Assembly (NCBI GenBank): GCA_036419695.1
Contig: CP143946.1
Span: 4,334,001-4,398,000, forward strand
Source: [Clostridium] symbiosum
Lineage (GTDB): Bacteria > Bacillota > Clostridia > Lachnospirales > Lachnospiraceae
Direction: 5' to 3'
Length of the DNA: 64,000 nucleotides
Below, one piece after another: positions 15,837-24,469 of this stretch; position 1 is the stretch's first letter, and each line of letters opens with the position of its first letter. The notes beneath the pieces were generated by a model. That model saw nothing but the letters and a program-made list of their open reading frames with translations. It ran no database searches and had not been told where the DNA came from. Made by a program: the position numbers and the translations under genes.

Positions 15837-16949
15837 TTATGACGCCGGAACCTCTTTTGCGTCAGCGACTGTGATAACCGCATTCTCCACCAGGAAATCA
15901 AGTGTCTTCTGCATCAGAGCCGTATCATCGACGATCTCCTTATCAGCAGTCTCCAGAAAGCTTTCCAGATCGTCGTATCCGTACTGTTTTGCCAGAGCTT
16001 CCCTGTCCTCGTCCGAGATCGTAATGTTCTCTTTGGATGCAATCTCCTTTAACAGCATCTCCTGCTTTGTCATATCCTTTGCAATCGCCTTAAGCTCACT
16101 CTTTAATCCGTCTTCATCCATTCCCATCAGCCCTGCATATGTAGCAAGATCCATCCCGTACATCGCCGCCTGGTTTGTATAGTACTGAACCTGGTTGTCA
16201 AAGTTTGTATTCACTTCATCCGTAGCGCAGACAATCTCGGAATTGTCGATAGCTGCGTTAAGGATATCGGTATTTCTCTGATTGTCAATCTGAGCCTGCT
16301 TATTCTCCAGGATAAATTCCTTCATATTCTTCTTCAGGTTCTCAACGGTTCCATCCTCCGGTGAAATTTCGGTAACAAACTCATCCGTAAGCTCCGGTAC
16401 CGTCTTCTCCTGCACATTATTGACGGTTACTTCAAATACCACTTCCTTGCCTGCCAGATCCGTATTTCTGTAATCTGCCGGGAAAGTCAGGTTCAGGGAT
16501 ACATTATCTCCCTTTTTCGCCCCCACAAGGCCGGACTCAAACCCGTCAATAAAGCTGTTGGAACCGAGAATTAAATCGTATCCTTCCGCACTTCCGCCGT
16601 CAAAAGCCACTCCGTCTTTTGTTCCCTTGTAATCAATATTGACCTGATCGCCAAGCTTTGCCTCGCGATCCACTTCCACATACTTGGCGCTGGAATTCAA
16701 AAGCTGCTGAATCTGTGCATCCACTTCCTCGTCCGTCACCGCCGGCTCTGTCACCGTAACCGGAATTCCTTTATAGTCCCCAAGGGTAATGCTTCCCTCT
16801 GCCACATACTCTTCCGTCTCCGTCTCAGCGGCAGTGCTCTCCGCCTCTGAAGCCGTAGTGCCTGTCGCACTCTTCTGTCCTGAACATCCTGTTGCAAAAA
16901 GCATCAGGGCCGCTGCGCCGCAAAGTCCTACTGTTAAAAATTTTCTCAT
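15837..16949 (-). CDS. FKBP-type peptidyl-prolyl isomerase, trigger-factor-like lipoprotein
   Basis: This is a 370-residue extracytoplasmic foldase. The N-terminus MRKFLTVGLCGAAALMLFA, with the lipobox cysteine in ATGCSGQ, makes it a lipoprotein. After an acidic Ser/Thr/Glu linker, the FKBP domain includes KLGDQVNIDYKGTKDGVAFD, LILGSNSFIDGFESGLVGAK and NVSLNLTFPADYRN. The C-terminal half (TVPELTDEFVTEISPEDG onward) resembles the trigger factor C-terminal helical domain. Exported trigger-factor relatives of this kind probably help fold secreted proteins in Firmicutes. The start at 16949 has GAGG upstream. It is a single gene. Confidence 0.9.
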   Translation of the reverse strand: MRKFLTVGLCGAAALMLFATGCSGQKSATGTTASEAESTAAETETEEYVAEGSITLGDYKGIPVTVTEPAVTDEEVDAQIQQLLNSSAKYVEVDREAKLGDQVNIDYKGTKDGVAFDGGSAEGYDLILGSNSFIDGFESGLVGAKKGDNVSLNLTFPADYRNTDLAGKEVVFEVTVNNVQEKTVPELTDEFVTEISPEDGTVENLKKNMKEFILENKQAQIDNQRNTDILNAAIDNSEIVCATDEVNTNFDNQVQYYTNQAAMYGMDLATYAGLMGMDEDGLKSELKAIAKDMTKQEMLLKEIASKENITISDEDREALAKQYGYDDLESFLETADKEIVDDTALMQKTLDFLVENAVITVADAKEVPAS

Positions 16950-17119
16950 TAAAAAACCTCATCTTTTCTTATTTTATTCAACTGCAATACGACGGCAGAT
17001 CCGAGCTGCAGATCCGTTGCCGTGCACTCCGTGTCCGGCTGCACGCCCCCGTCTAACGCATTCTGGAGCCGATGCGTATAACAGACATAATACCACAAAC
17101 GGCCCCAGAAAAAAAGATC

Positions 17120-18532
17120 CTATTTATAAAATGCGCAGAACGCCTTATATGTATTGTAGATATCCAGCTTGGAAGCCAGCTCGAACGGAGAATGCATGGA
17201 AAGAATCGGAACGCCCAGATCCACTACGTCCACGTCCATACCCGCCACGTACAGGGCAACGGTTCCGCCGCCTCCCACATCCACGGCCCCCAGCTCACCA
17301 ATCTGCCAGTATACTCCCTCTCTGTCCATAATTTCCACAACCTTCGCCATTGTCTCTGCGCTGGCGTCACTGCTTCCGCCCTTTCCCCTTGAACCGGTAT
17401 ACTTGGTCAGGACACAGCCCTTGTTGATAAAGCAGGCGTTTCTCTCCTCGTAAACCTGTGAAAATGTCGGGTCATAAGCCGCATTGACATCGGATGACAG
17501 GCAGATGGAATTTCTTAAAATTTCTCTGCAGTCAACGCCGGAAATCTCTGCCAGATCTTCAATATAATGGAGTACAAAATCGGAATCCAGGCCCGTATTG
17601 CCTACGGAACCTATCTCTTCCTTATCGGCCAGCACCGTAACCGTCGTGTACTCCGGATTCTTTGCAGCGAGTTCGGCCGTAAGGGCTGTGAAAGCGCACA
17701 CGCGGTCATCCTGTCCGTACGCTCCCACCAGGCTCCTGTCGAGTCCCACGTCCACTGCCTTGAAGGCAGGAACAATCTCGATCTCCGCGCGGATGAAATC
17801 CTTCTCAGTCATACCATACTTCTCATTCAGAATAGAAAGGGCCAGAAGTTTCACAGGCTCCTTAATCTCCTCATCCTCGACAAACGGAAGGGAGCCAATT
17901 ACCACATTCAATTCTTCCCCCTTAATTCCGTCCTTTAATTTTCTCTCATTCTGATCGGCCGCAAGATGGGGGAGCAGATCGGTCACGCAGAAGACGGGAT
18001 CGCCCGCATTCTCACCAATGCTGATGTTTACAACCTCCCCATCCTTTCTGACTACCACGCCGTGCATGGCAAGGGGAATTGCCGCCCACTGATATTTACG
18101 GATTCCTCCGTAATAATGTGTTTTAAAATAGGCCAGCTCCGTCTTCTCATACATTGGATTCGGCTTTAAATCAAGGCGTGGGGAATCAATATGCGCCACG
18201 TTCAGGCGGACGCCCTCCTCCAGCTTTTTCTGCCCGAAAGTAGTCATTATCAGAGATTTCTTTCTGTTGACGTAATATACCTTCTCTCCGGCCTGATATG
18301 CTTTGCCTTTTTCAAAAAGAGTATAGCCTGCTTCACTCAGCCGTTTCACCGCCTCCGCCACAAACTCGCGCTCTGTTTTTGCACAGTTTAAAAATTCCTT
18401 ATATCCTTCACAGTAAGCAAATGCCTCTTCCTTTTGGGAAGGCGCCTCCTGTGCAATATTCGGAAACTTCCATGTAAGTTCTTTCTGAAGTTCTTTTGCT
18501 CTTTCGCCCGCTGTCTTTTCTGCCTGTTCCAT
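17120..18532 (-). CDS. M18-family aminopeptidase (aminopeptidase 1)
   Basis: This is a cytosolic dinuclear-zinc aminopeptidase releasing N-terminal, often acidic, residues. Metal-site motifs visible: NVAHIDSPRLDLKPNPMYE, then YGQDDRVCAFTAL, VLADKEEIGSVGNTG and, near the end, SMHSPFELASKLDIYNTYK. The ~470 residues match the family. I prefer the ATG at 18532, with GGAGG and a suitable gap before it, to the ATG at 18583, which has a poor site; the longer form would add 17 charged residues. It follows the dtd gene closely on the same strand. Confidence 0.92.
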   Translation of the reverse strand: MEQAEKTAGERAKELQKELTWKFPNIAQEAPSQKEEAFAYCEGYKEFLNCAKTEREFVAEAVKRLSEAGYTLFEKGKAYQAGEKVYYVNRKKSLIMTTFGQKKLEEGVRLNVAHIDSPRLDLKPNPMYEKTELAYFKTHYYGGIRKYQWAAIPLAMHGVVVRKDGEVVNISIGENAGDPVFCVTDLLPHLAADQNERKLKDGIKGEELNVVIGSLPFVEDEEIKEPVKLLALSILNEKYGMTEKDFIRAEIEIVPAFKAVDVGLDRSLVGAYGQDDRVCAFTALTAELAAKNPEYTTVTVLADKEEIGSVGNTGLDSDFVLHYIEDLAEISGVDCREILRNSICLSSDVNAAYDPTFSQVYEERNACFINKGCVLTKYTGSRGKGGSSDASAETMAKVVEIMDREGVYWQIGELGAVDVGGGGTVALYVAGMDVDVVDLGVPILSMHSPFELASKLDIYNTYKAFCAFYK

Positions 18533-18590
18533 TTCCTTTCTTTCCTCCTTCTTCTGTATCGGTTTTACCATGACTTCTTCCATATATATG

Positions 18591-19055
18591 TCATCCCTTT
18601 TTCTTCTTTACCATCATATCACTGTCGAGGACAATCGTAAATGGCCCGTCGTTTAAAAGTTCTACCTGCATATAAGCTCCGAACTCGCCGTGCTCCACTT
18701 TATCCACGTACTTCCGGCACCGTTCCACCACATGTTCATAAAGGCGGTTGGCCAGCTCCGGCGCCCCCGCCTTGAAAAAGCTGGGACGGTTCCCTTCGCT
18801 GCAGTCCGCATACAGGGTAAACTGGCTCACAACCAGGATCTGTCCGCCCACATCGGACAAAGACAGATTCGTCTTCCCATTTTCATCCTTAAAAATACGC
18901 AGTTTACATAATTTATCAACCATCTTGTCGGCAATCTCTTCCGTGTCCGTATCCGAGACTCCCAAAAGCACCAGAAAGCCGTCTTCTATGGCTCCCAGCA
19001 CCTTTCCTTCCACCGATACGCTTGCCTTTGACACTCTCTGAAGCACAATTCTCAT
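18591..19055 (-). CDS. dtd: D-aminoacyl-tRNA deacylase
   Basis: This proofreading enzyme hydrolyses D-aminoacyl-tRNAs (classically D-Tyr). It has 154 residues, normal for DTD. MRIVLQRVSKASVSVEG opens the protein, GGQILVVSQFTLYADCSEGNRPSF carries the SQFTLYAD core, and the C-terminal GAYMQVELLNDGPFTIVLDS carries the NDGPxT motif, the second half of the cross-subunit active site. It lies 16 bases downstream of the membrane GDPD gene and just upstream of the M18 aminopeptidase gene, so all three may be co-transcribed. Confidence 0.96.
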   Translation of the reverse strand: MRIVLQRVSKASVSVEGKVLGAIEDGFLVLLGVSDTDTEEIADKMVDKLCKLRIFKDENGKTNLSLSDVGGQILVVSQFTLYADCSEGNRPSFFKAGAPELANRLYEHVVERCRKYVDKVEHGEFGAYMQVELLNDGPFTIVLDSDMMVKKKKG

Positions 19056-19071
19056 CTTCAGTTCCTCCTGT

Positions 19072-20889
19072 TTATTTTAACATCTCCCTGATTCTCGCAA
19101 GGAGATTTTCCGTCGCCTTCTCTCCGTACAGGACTTCCCGGGCCATCAGGGGGTTATCCGTAATCACGTTATCCGCCCCCAGAATCTTCATCCGCTCCAT
19201 CTCACTCCTTCGGTTCACCGTCCATACATGGACTTCTTTACCGCTTTCATGGGCATCGTCAATCAGCTTCTGATTGACGGAGCTTGACAGCATACTGATA
19301 AAGTCTATCGCCTCATCCCTGTAGTAATTCCCATAGGCCGCCGATACGATATATCCCGTGTAAATATCCGGCGCCGCCTCTTTCACTCTTTTCAAATAAC
19401 CGTAGCTGGTGGACGTCACAACGCACTGTTCTGTCCATCCCGCCTGCTCAATAAGCTTGGCAACCTTCTCCGGAAGGCCGGAGGTGGCTCCCATATACTT
19501 GATTTCAATATTCAGCTTTAAATGGCCTCTTGCGAATTCCAGGACCTCTTCCAGCGTTGGGATTGTCGTTCCCGCATACTCGGTTGAAAATCCCGTTCCC
19601 ACGTCAATCTCCTTTAACTCCTCCCAGGTCATTGACTTAACCGTCCTGTCAATTCCCGCCATGCGTTTCAGGGTACTGTCATGAAACAGGACTATCACTC
19701 CGTCCTTCGTCTCCTGGACGTCAATCTCCGCATAGTCCGCCAGCTCGTCAACCGCAGCCTGCAGGGCCGGTATCGTATTTTCCGGCGCCGTCCGGGAGCT
19801 GCCTCTGTGCGCCGTAATCTGGACCTCATAGAGCAGATCTTCATCCAGGAAGCTGCCGTTTCTCGACACGTCAAACGCCGTCGCCATACTGACCGCAGTC
19901 ACAACGGCCAGAAGCCCCAGGACGTTTCTCCGGTTCAGCCACCGCTCCCTGCCGTGCCTGTCGATATCGAAGTCCCACCGTTTCTTCTTCCTGTCTTTTC
20001 TGTCATATTGGAAATACAGTACGGTCAGGGCGCCGTAGTTTACCACCACCGACACGATACTGGCAATAAAAATGATTGCCAGCTCGATTTTATCCCTGGC
20101 CGCCAGCAGCAGCGCCAGTTCGACTCTCCGGTCCATGAAGCGGACTGCAAATACCGCCACGATGACAACTGAAAACAGGTACATAAGGATGCCCGTCGCG
20201 ACAACCGCCAGATTGCAGGCCGTCAGAATAAACGAAGTCCTTACATACCTTCCCCTCAAAAGCTCTTTGCTCCGCTCCAGGCTGTCCCTGAATGTCCTCT
20301 GCTCCACCAGACAGCCAAAGCAGATAAACGCGGTCGGAATCGAGAAAAGGATACAGGCCGCCAGGAAAAACACAATCAGGAGCCTGCCCCAGTTTTCTCC
20401 CATCAGGCCGGGCAGGATAAATTTAAGCGGCTTTAAATGGCACAGCAGCCTGTAAATAAAAAATATATTGGTCAGGATATAATGGACGGCAACAATCAGA
20501 AAAAGTTTCCAGTTCTTCCGCCTTATCTCATGGGCCGTCTTCGCAAGCCCGCCCAGAAAGACAGAGTACACGTTCATTTTCCTTGAATATGCCGCCGCCT
20601 GGAATGCCGTTGTCAGGCTTCCGATCTCTATCATGAGTCCAGTCATAATTACCGCCGCGATCAGAAGAACGACGGGTATTGTGACCGGTTTCAGCAGGAA
20701 TGCCTGCAAATTGCTCACCGTCACATAGCTGTAACCCGCCGCCTTCAGGGAAAGGCGCACCAGCGCCCCGGTAATCTGCAACAGAAGAGGAAGAGTCAAA
20801 AGACGGAACGCCAGCTCAAACAGAAAAATATTTCCGTTGTTAATGCTCAAAATCTGCTTCGTGTCCTCAAATTCCCGTCTTATTTTCAT
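19072..20889 (-). CDS. Membrane-anchored glycerophosphodiester phosphodiesterase
   Basis: This 605-residue protein has two parts. The N-terminal ~330 residues carry about seven or eight hydrophobic helices (for example LLIVFFLAACILFSIPTAFI) and match the GDPD-associated membrane domain. The C-terminal ~260 residues are a TIM-barrel GDPD: ITAHRGSSRTAPENTIPAL, then YAEIDVQETKDGVIVLFHD (catalytic HR, E-x-D and H), LNIEIKY and VHVWTVN. It cleaves glycerophosphodiesters to glycerol-3-phosphate plus alcohol, perhaps on lipid or teichoic acid fragments at the membrane. The fused architecture is common in clostridia. Confidence 0.93.
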   Translation of the reverse strand: MKIRREFEDTKQILSINNGNIFLFELAFRLLTLPLLLQITGALVRLSLKAAGYSYVTVSNLQAFLLKPVTIPVVLLIAAVIMTGLMIEIGSLTTAFQAAAYSRKMNVYSVFLGGLAKTAHEIRRKNWKLFLIVAVHYILTNIFFIYRLLCHLKPLKFILPGLMGENWGRLLIVFFLAACILFSIPTAFICFGCLVEQRTFRDSLERSKELLRGRYVRTSFILTACNLAVVATGILMYLFSVVIVAVFAVRFMDRRVELALLLAARDKIELAIIFIASIVSVVVNYGALTVLYFQYDRKDRKKKRWDFDIDRHGRERWLNRRNVLGLLAVVTAVSMATAFDVSRNGSFLDEDLLYEVQITAHRGSSRTAPENTIPALQAAVDELADYAEIDVQETKDGVIVLFHDSTLKRMAGIDRTVKSMTWEELKEIDVGTGFSTEYAGTTIPTLEEVLEFARGHLKLNIEIKYMGATSGLPEKVAKLIEQAGWTEQCVVTSTSYGYLKRVKEAAPDIYTGYIVSAAYGNYYRDEAIDFISMLSSSVNQKLIDDAHESGKEVHVWTVNRRSEMERMKILGADNVITDNPLMAREVLYGEKATENLLARIREMLK

Positions 20890-20944
20890 CTTCCCCGTAC
20901 TTCTTTCTGTATTCTGTCCCGTTCTTTTCAGAACGCTCTTATCC

Positions 20945-21649
20945 TTACTTCTCTTTCTCTGCGGCGGCCGCGGCCAGAAGCTCCGCCTGTGCCTCCGCAG
21001 CTGTCTCTGCTTCCATCTCGTCCTGGTTGATCTTCATAATCTCCTCATTCAGAGAGAACATCTTGGCATCCAGCATATCGACCATATCAGCGCAGGCTTT
21101 TAACTCCTCCTCCAGATAATCCGGGGCGTGCCCTTCAAATTTGTAGTAAATTTTGTGTTCCAGGCTCGCCCAGAAATCCATGGCAACCGTCCGGATCTGA
21201 ATCTCCACCTTTGTCTCCACCGGCCCCTCACTCAGGTAAATCGGGATGGTGACTACCAGGTGATAGCTTTTATACCCGTTGGGCTTGGGATTCTTTATAT
21301 AGTCCTTGATGTAGAGAACCGTAATATCCGACTGTCTGGCCAGCATATCGGCAATCAGGTAGATATCGGAAGTAAAAGAACAGATAATCCGGATGCCTGC
21401 AATATCGCTCAGAAAATCAATCATATTCGGAATCGTCACATCCCGGCCATCATGCTTTAACTTCTTTACAATGCTCTCCGGTGTCTTCAGCCTGGATTTT
21501 ACGTGCTCGATGGGATTATAGTTATAAATATGGATAAATTCATTATTTAAAATTTCGATCTTTGTATTAATCGCTTTTAAAGCCGAATTATACAAAAACA
21601 TGACCGTCTTCCACTGGTCAAGCTGATCATATGATTTGGGAATGTTCAA
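20945..21649 (-). CDS. Small alarmone synthetase (RelA/SpoT-like (p)ppGpp synthetase)
   Basis: This 234-residue protein contains a single GTP pyrophosphokinase domain without a hydrolase domain. Markers: SRLKTPESIVKKLKHDGRD, DFLSDIAGIRIICSFTSD (with the RxxxF/D region), NPKPNGYKSYHLVVTIP (G-loop area) and VEIQIRTVAMDFWASLEHK. The length and the YxSYHL and EIQIRT motifs match the RelP/RelQ-type synthetases, which make (p)ppGpp under envelope or nutrient stress. The C-terminus is an Ala/Glu-rich tail. The neighbouring S1 protein gene lies 27 bases upstream on the same strand, so the two are likely co-transcribed. Confidence 0.92.
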   Translation of the reverse strand: MNIPKSYDQLDQWKTVMFLYNSALKAINTKIEILNNEFIHIYNYNPIEHVKSRLKTPESIVKKLKHDGRDVTIPNMIDFLSDIAGIRIICSFTSDIYLIADMLARQSDITVLYIKDYIKNPKPNGYKSYHLVVTIPIYLSEGPVETKVEIQIRTVAMDFWASLEHKIYYKFEGHAPDYLEEELKACADMVDMLDAKMFSLNEEIMKINQDEMEAETAAEAQAELLAAAAAEKEK

Positions 21650-21675
21650 TGTTTTCCCTCTCCTTTAAGTCACTG

Positions 21676-22680
21676 TTAAAATTTGAGGTTCTTAAACAGC
21701 TCTCCCAGTCCCGTGGTAGCCTCACCCGACTCATGGTAATTGAATACCTCTTCATCCGGCGCCTCACCCAGCTCCACTGCCTTCATACTGAGGCTGATTT
21801 TATTGTCGGCTGTTGATATAATTTTTACCGTTACGGTCTGGCCCTCTTTCAGCACTGCGCCGGGATGTGAAATCCTCTTGCTGCTGATCTGGGAAATATG
21901 CACAAGACCGGACAGTCCGTTCTCAAGGCTGATAAATGCCCCGTATGGCTTAATACTGTCAACGGTGCCTTCCATGATTGCGCCGACTTCGCATTTGGCA
22001 ATTTTTTTCTTCTTCTCTTCCTGGAGCTTTTCTCTGGCAGCTTCTCTTCCGGACAGAACCAGCTTGTTATGCTCTTCATCGGCCGTGATAACGGTAACAT
22101 CCACCATTCTGCCGTTCCATTCTTCCAGGTTCTCCACATAAGCGGCATCCAGACGGGAAGCCGGGATAAATCCTCTCATTCCCTCGATCTGGGCTACGGC
22201 TCCGCCGTTTACAATCTCCGTGATCTTTACCGGAACGATGGTGCGCTCTTCCAGCATGGCCCTCAGTCTGTCCCATGCCATCTTGTCATTTGCTTCTTTT
22301 CTGGAGAGTACAATGTTGCCTTCGCCGTCGTCCGTCTTGATGACGGTAGCAGTAATTTCTTCGCCTACATGGATTTCTTCTTTCATGTTAAAATCGGGAT
22401 CATTGCTCATATTCTCTTTCTCGATGATTCCCTCGGCATAATATTTCAGATCGAGAAGCACCTCGGTATCGGTTACCCCGATTACGGTTCCGGTTAATAT
22501 ATCACCCTCCCGCACCTTTTGAAAAGAAGCTTCCAGTTCCGCCGCATAATCATCCATCGTTTCCTGGCTCTGCTCTTCTTCGATCGCTTCCGCTACATTC
22601 TCACGGTCTTCGAGTATTTCTTCGGTGCCCTTCTGTTCTTTTTCTTCCATCTCTGCCCCATATATCATTTCATCAGTCAT
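21676..22680 (-). CDS. S1 RNA-binding domain protein (ribosomal protein S1-like)
   Basis: This 334-residue RNA-binding protein has an acidic N-terminal ~50 residues followed by three S1 domains: EGDILTGTVIGVTDTEVLL, then PVKITEIVNGGAVAQIEGM and GAIMEGTVDSIKPYGAFISL. The last carries the best-conserved S1 signature (YGAFISLENGLSGLVHIS). Gram-positive S1 homologues have three or four such domains and take part in translation initiation or RNA turnover. The start at 22680 follows an AAAGGAGGAAAA site. It is probably the first gene of an operon with the alarmone synthetase. Confidence 0.9.
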   Translation of the reverse strand: MTDEMIYGAEMEEKEQKGTEEILEDRENVAEAIEEEQSQETMDDYAAELEASFQKVREGDILTGTVIGVTDTEVLLDLKYYAEGIIEKENMSNDPDFNMKEEIHVGEEITATVIKTDDGEGNIVLSRKEANDKMAWDRLRAMLEERTIVPVKITEIVNGGAVAQIEGMRGFIPASRLDAAYVENLEEWNGRMVDVTVITADEEHNKLVLSGREAAREKLQEEKKKKIAKCEVGAIMEGTVDSIKPYGAFISLENGLSGLVHISQISSKRISHPGAVLKEGQTVTVKIISTADNKISLSMKAVELGEAPDEEVFNYHESGEATTGLGELFKNLKF

Positions 22681-22791
22681 AATTTTTCCTCCTTTTGTGT
22701 GCTGGTCTACTCTCCTTAGTCTATTTAACCATATCCCACCTCATATTTCTATAGTTTTCTGACAAAAAGTATGATATATTTTTATTTAGAT

Positions 22792-22860
22792 GTTACAGTT
22801 CACTCCGTGCACAGTAACACGTTCCGCGTTGCACATAAACGGCAACAGCGCCGTTTCAGG
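22792..22860 (+). repeat. Dispersed palindrome with adjoining conserved tail
   Basis: GTTACAGTTCAC (22792-22803) faces GTGCACAGTAAC (22807-22818). It is followed by a tail containing AAACGGC/GCCGTTT. About 60 bases match the minus strand of 44523-44460. The rest of the 286-base gap holds no recognised gene. Confidence 0.65.
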
Positions 22861-22966
22861 AACTTAGCGATTTCATATTTGGAATTCATGAAACACACAT
22901 GGTTTCAAGGCGATAGCCAGAACTTGATACATTTAGAAATTATATTTTAGAAATGAGGCTTTGTAA

Positions 22967-23701
22967 ATGAATGACATTCTTGACCTGCACACTCACACAA
23001 TTGCAAGCGGCCATGCATACAATACCCTGTACGAGATGGTCAAAGCTGCGGCCGATAACGGAATGGAACTTTTTGGCTCCTCCGATCACGGACCGGCCCT
23101 TCCCGGAAGCTGCCATGAAATGTACTTCTGTAATTTCAAGTCCATCCCTAATGAGCTTTACGGGATAAAACTGATTATGGGCTGCGAGCTGAATATCCTG
23201 GACTATAAGGGCACCCTGGATTTGAAGGAATGGCTTTTAAAACGCATCGATTACGGCATTGCCAGCATTCATGATCTCTGTTACAAAATCGGTACCAGGG
23301 AAGAAAATACGGCCGCCACGATAGGCGCCATGAAGAACCCTTTTGTCCAGATTATCGGTCATCCCGATAATGCCAATATTCCCCTCGACTACACGGAGCT
23401 TGTAAAAGGAGCGAAGGAGCACCACGTTCTTCTGGAAGTAAATAACAGCTCCCTGAAACCGGGTTCCCCACGGCCGGGAGCAAAGGAGAATTACCACATC
23501 ATGCTGGAGCTCTGCCGCAGGCACAATGTGTCCATTATCGTGAACAGTGATTCCCACTGTGCCTCGGACGCCGGACGCCACGATTATGCGGCAGAACTTC
23601 TGAAAGAGATGGATTTCCCCGAGGAGCTTGTTGTTAACACATCCTTAAAGAAGCTTGCAGAGTATCTCCCCTGCATGAAGTCCTTTCAGGTTAATAATTA
23701 A
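22967..23701 (+). CDS. PHP-domain metal-dependent phosphoesterase (YcdX type)
   Basis: This 244-residue hydrolase has a PHP fold. Metal ligands: LDLHTHTIASGHAYNT, then FGSSDHGPALPGSCHEMYF, IKLIMGCELNILDYKG, IGHPDNANIPLDY, LLEVNNSSL and VNSDSHCASDAGRHDYA. These match the YcdX subgroup, trinuclear-zinc phosphatases whose physiological substrates are mostly unknown. The ATG at 22967 has a weak ribosome site (GAGGC). It converges on and overlaps the lipoprotein gene by 11 bases. Confidence 0.9.
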   Translation: MNDILDLHTHTIASGHAYNTLYEMVKAAADNGMELFGSSDHGPALPGSCHEMYFCNFKSIPNELYGIKLIMGCELNILDYKGTLDLKEWLLKRIDYGIASIHDLCYKIGTREENTAATIGAMKNPFVQIIGHPDNANIPLDYTELVKGAKEHHVLLEVNNSSLKPGSPRPGAKENYHIMLELCRRHNVSIIVNSDSHCASDAGRHDYAAELLKEMDFPEELVVNTSLKKLAEYLPCMKSFQVNN

Positions 23702-24203
23702 TTCCAACAATTCCAACGCGGTTGTCAGAGCCAGGCCCAATCGTAATATTGGGCTTTCCTGACGGATCGCCGACTACAAGTCCGGCCTTCACGACATTCA
23801 GGGAGTCTATGTCAGCCCCTTTTACCGCTTCAATTAACTCGTCGGTGAAAACTTCATCCGGGTTCAGATCCATAAATTCTTCTTCACTGTCCACCGTCAC
23901 CCCGTCTCCTACCCCCACATAGCAGGGATAAACGACCGCTGCCTTTAACTTCTCCAAATCCCGTTCCCCGATGATATTCTGAACGCCTTTGGCCAGAGCT
24001 TTATACTCTGTCTCCAGCATCTTTTTTTCTTCTTCTGCCGACAGAGTTGTATCTTCCACGTGTTTCGTTTCCTCTGCTGTTGTCTCTGCAGTCTGCGCTT
24101 CTGTTGTTTGAACTGTTTCTGTTGTACTGTTTCCAATACCGCCGCATCCGCCAAGTCCCATCACCGAAGCCAGCACAACTGCTGCAATCAATTTTTTCTT
24201 CAT
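23691..24203 (-). CDS. Putative lipoprotein of unknown function
   Basis: This is a 170-residue secreted, membrane-anchored protein. MKKKLIAAVVLASVMGLGG, with the cysteine in GGCGGIGNS, is a lipoprotein signal. A Thr/Glu-rich linker follows (TAETTAEETKHVEDTT), then a ~120-residue globular domain with the C-terminus VGDPSGKPNITIGPGSDNR. I do not recognise the domain. The start at 24203 has GGAGG 8 bases upstream. It is convergent with the PHP gene, overlapping 11 bases. Confidence 0.75.
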   Translation of the reverse strand: MKKKLIAAVVLASVMGLGGCGGIGNSTTETVQTTEAQTAETTAEETKHVEDTTLSAEEEKKMLETEYKALAKGVQNIIGERDLEKLKAAVVYPCYVGVGDGVTVDSEEEFMDLNPDEVFTDELIEAVKGADIDSLNVVKAGLVVGDPSGKPNITIGPGSDNRVGIVGINY

Positions 24204-24316
24204 AATCTGCCTCCTGCATACCCAGGATTTTTCCTGAGTCATTTTGCGATAATAGCACGGTTTGAAACACCTGTCAATTATTTTACCAAATATTATCATA
24301 AGGCCACTTTTCTATA

Positions 24317-24365
24317 ATACAAAAGTACCCGACCGGACAGGATACGCTCCCGCCGGGCAGGTACT
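24317..24365 (-). terminator. Terminator of the TAXI-TRAP operon
   Basis: AGTACCCGACCGG (24324-24336) faces CCGGGCAGGTACT (24353-24365) with two mismatches. Read on the minus strand it is followed by TTTTGTATT. A copy of the terminator-adjacent repeat starts 5 bases to its right. Confidence 0.65.
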
Positions 24366-24369
24366 GTGA

Positions 24370-24412
24370 TTGAGTGGCAATGAAAAGTTCGCGAACCATG
24401 CTTTTCGTTGCT
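24370..24412 (+). repeat. Terminator-adjacent repeat, copy 2
   Basis: TTGAGTGGCAATGAAAAG, then TTCGCGAACC and ATGCTTTTCGTTGC. It matches copies at 10292-10265 and 46669-46711, each beginning within a few bases of a hairpin. Confidence 0.8.
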
Positions 24413-24469
24413 TACGATACTATGTATTACAGTGAAACATTCGTATCTTTCAGTGGTTTCATAGGCCTG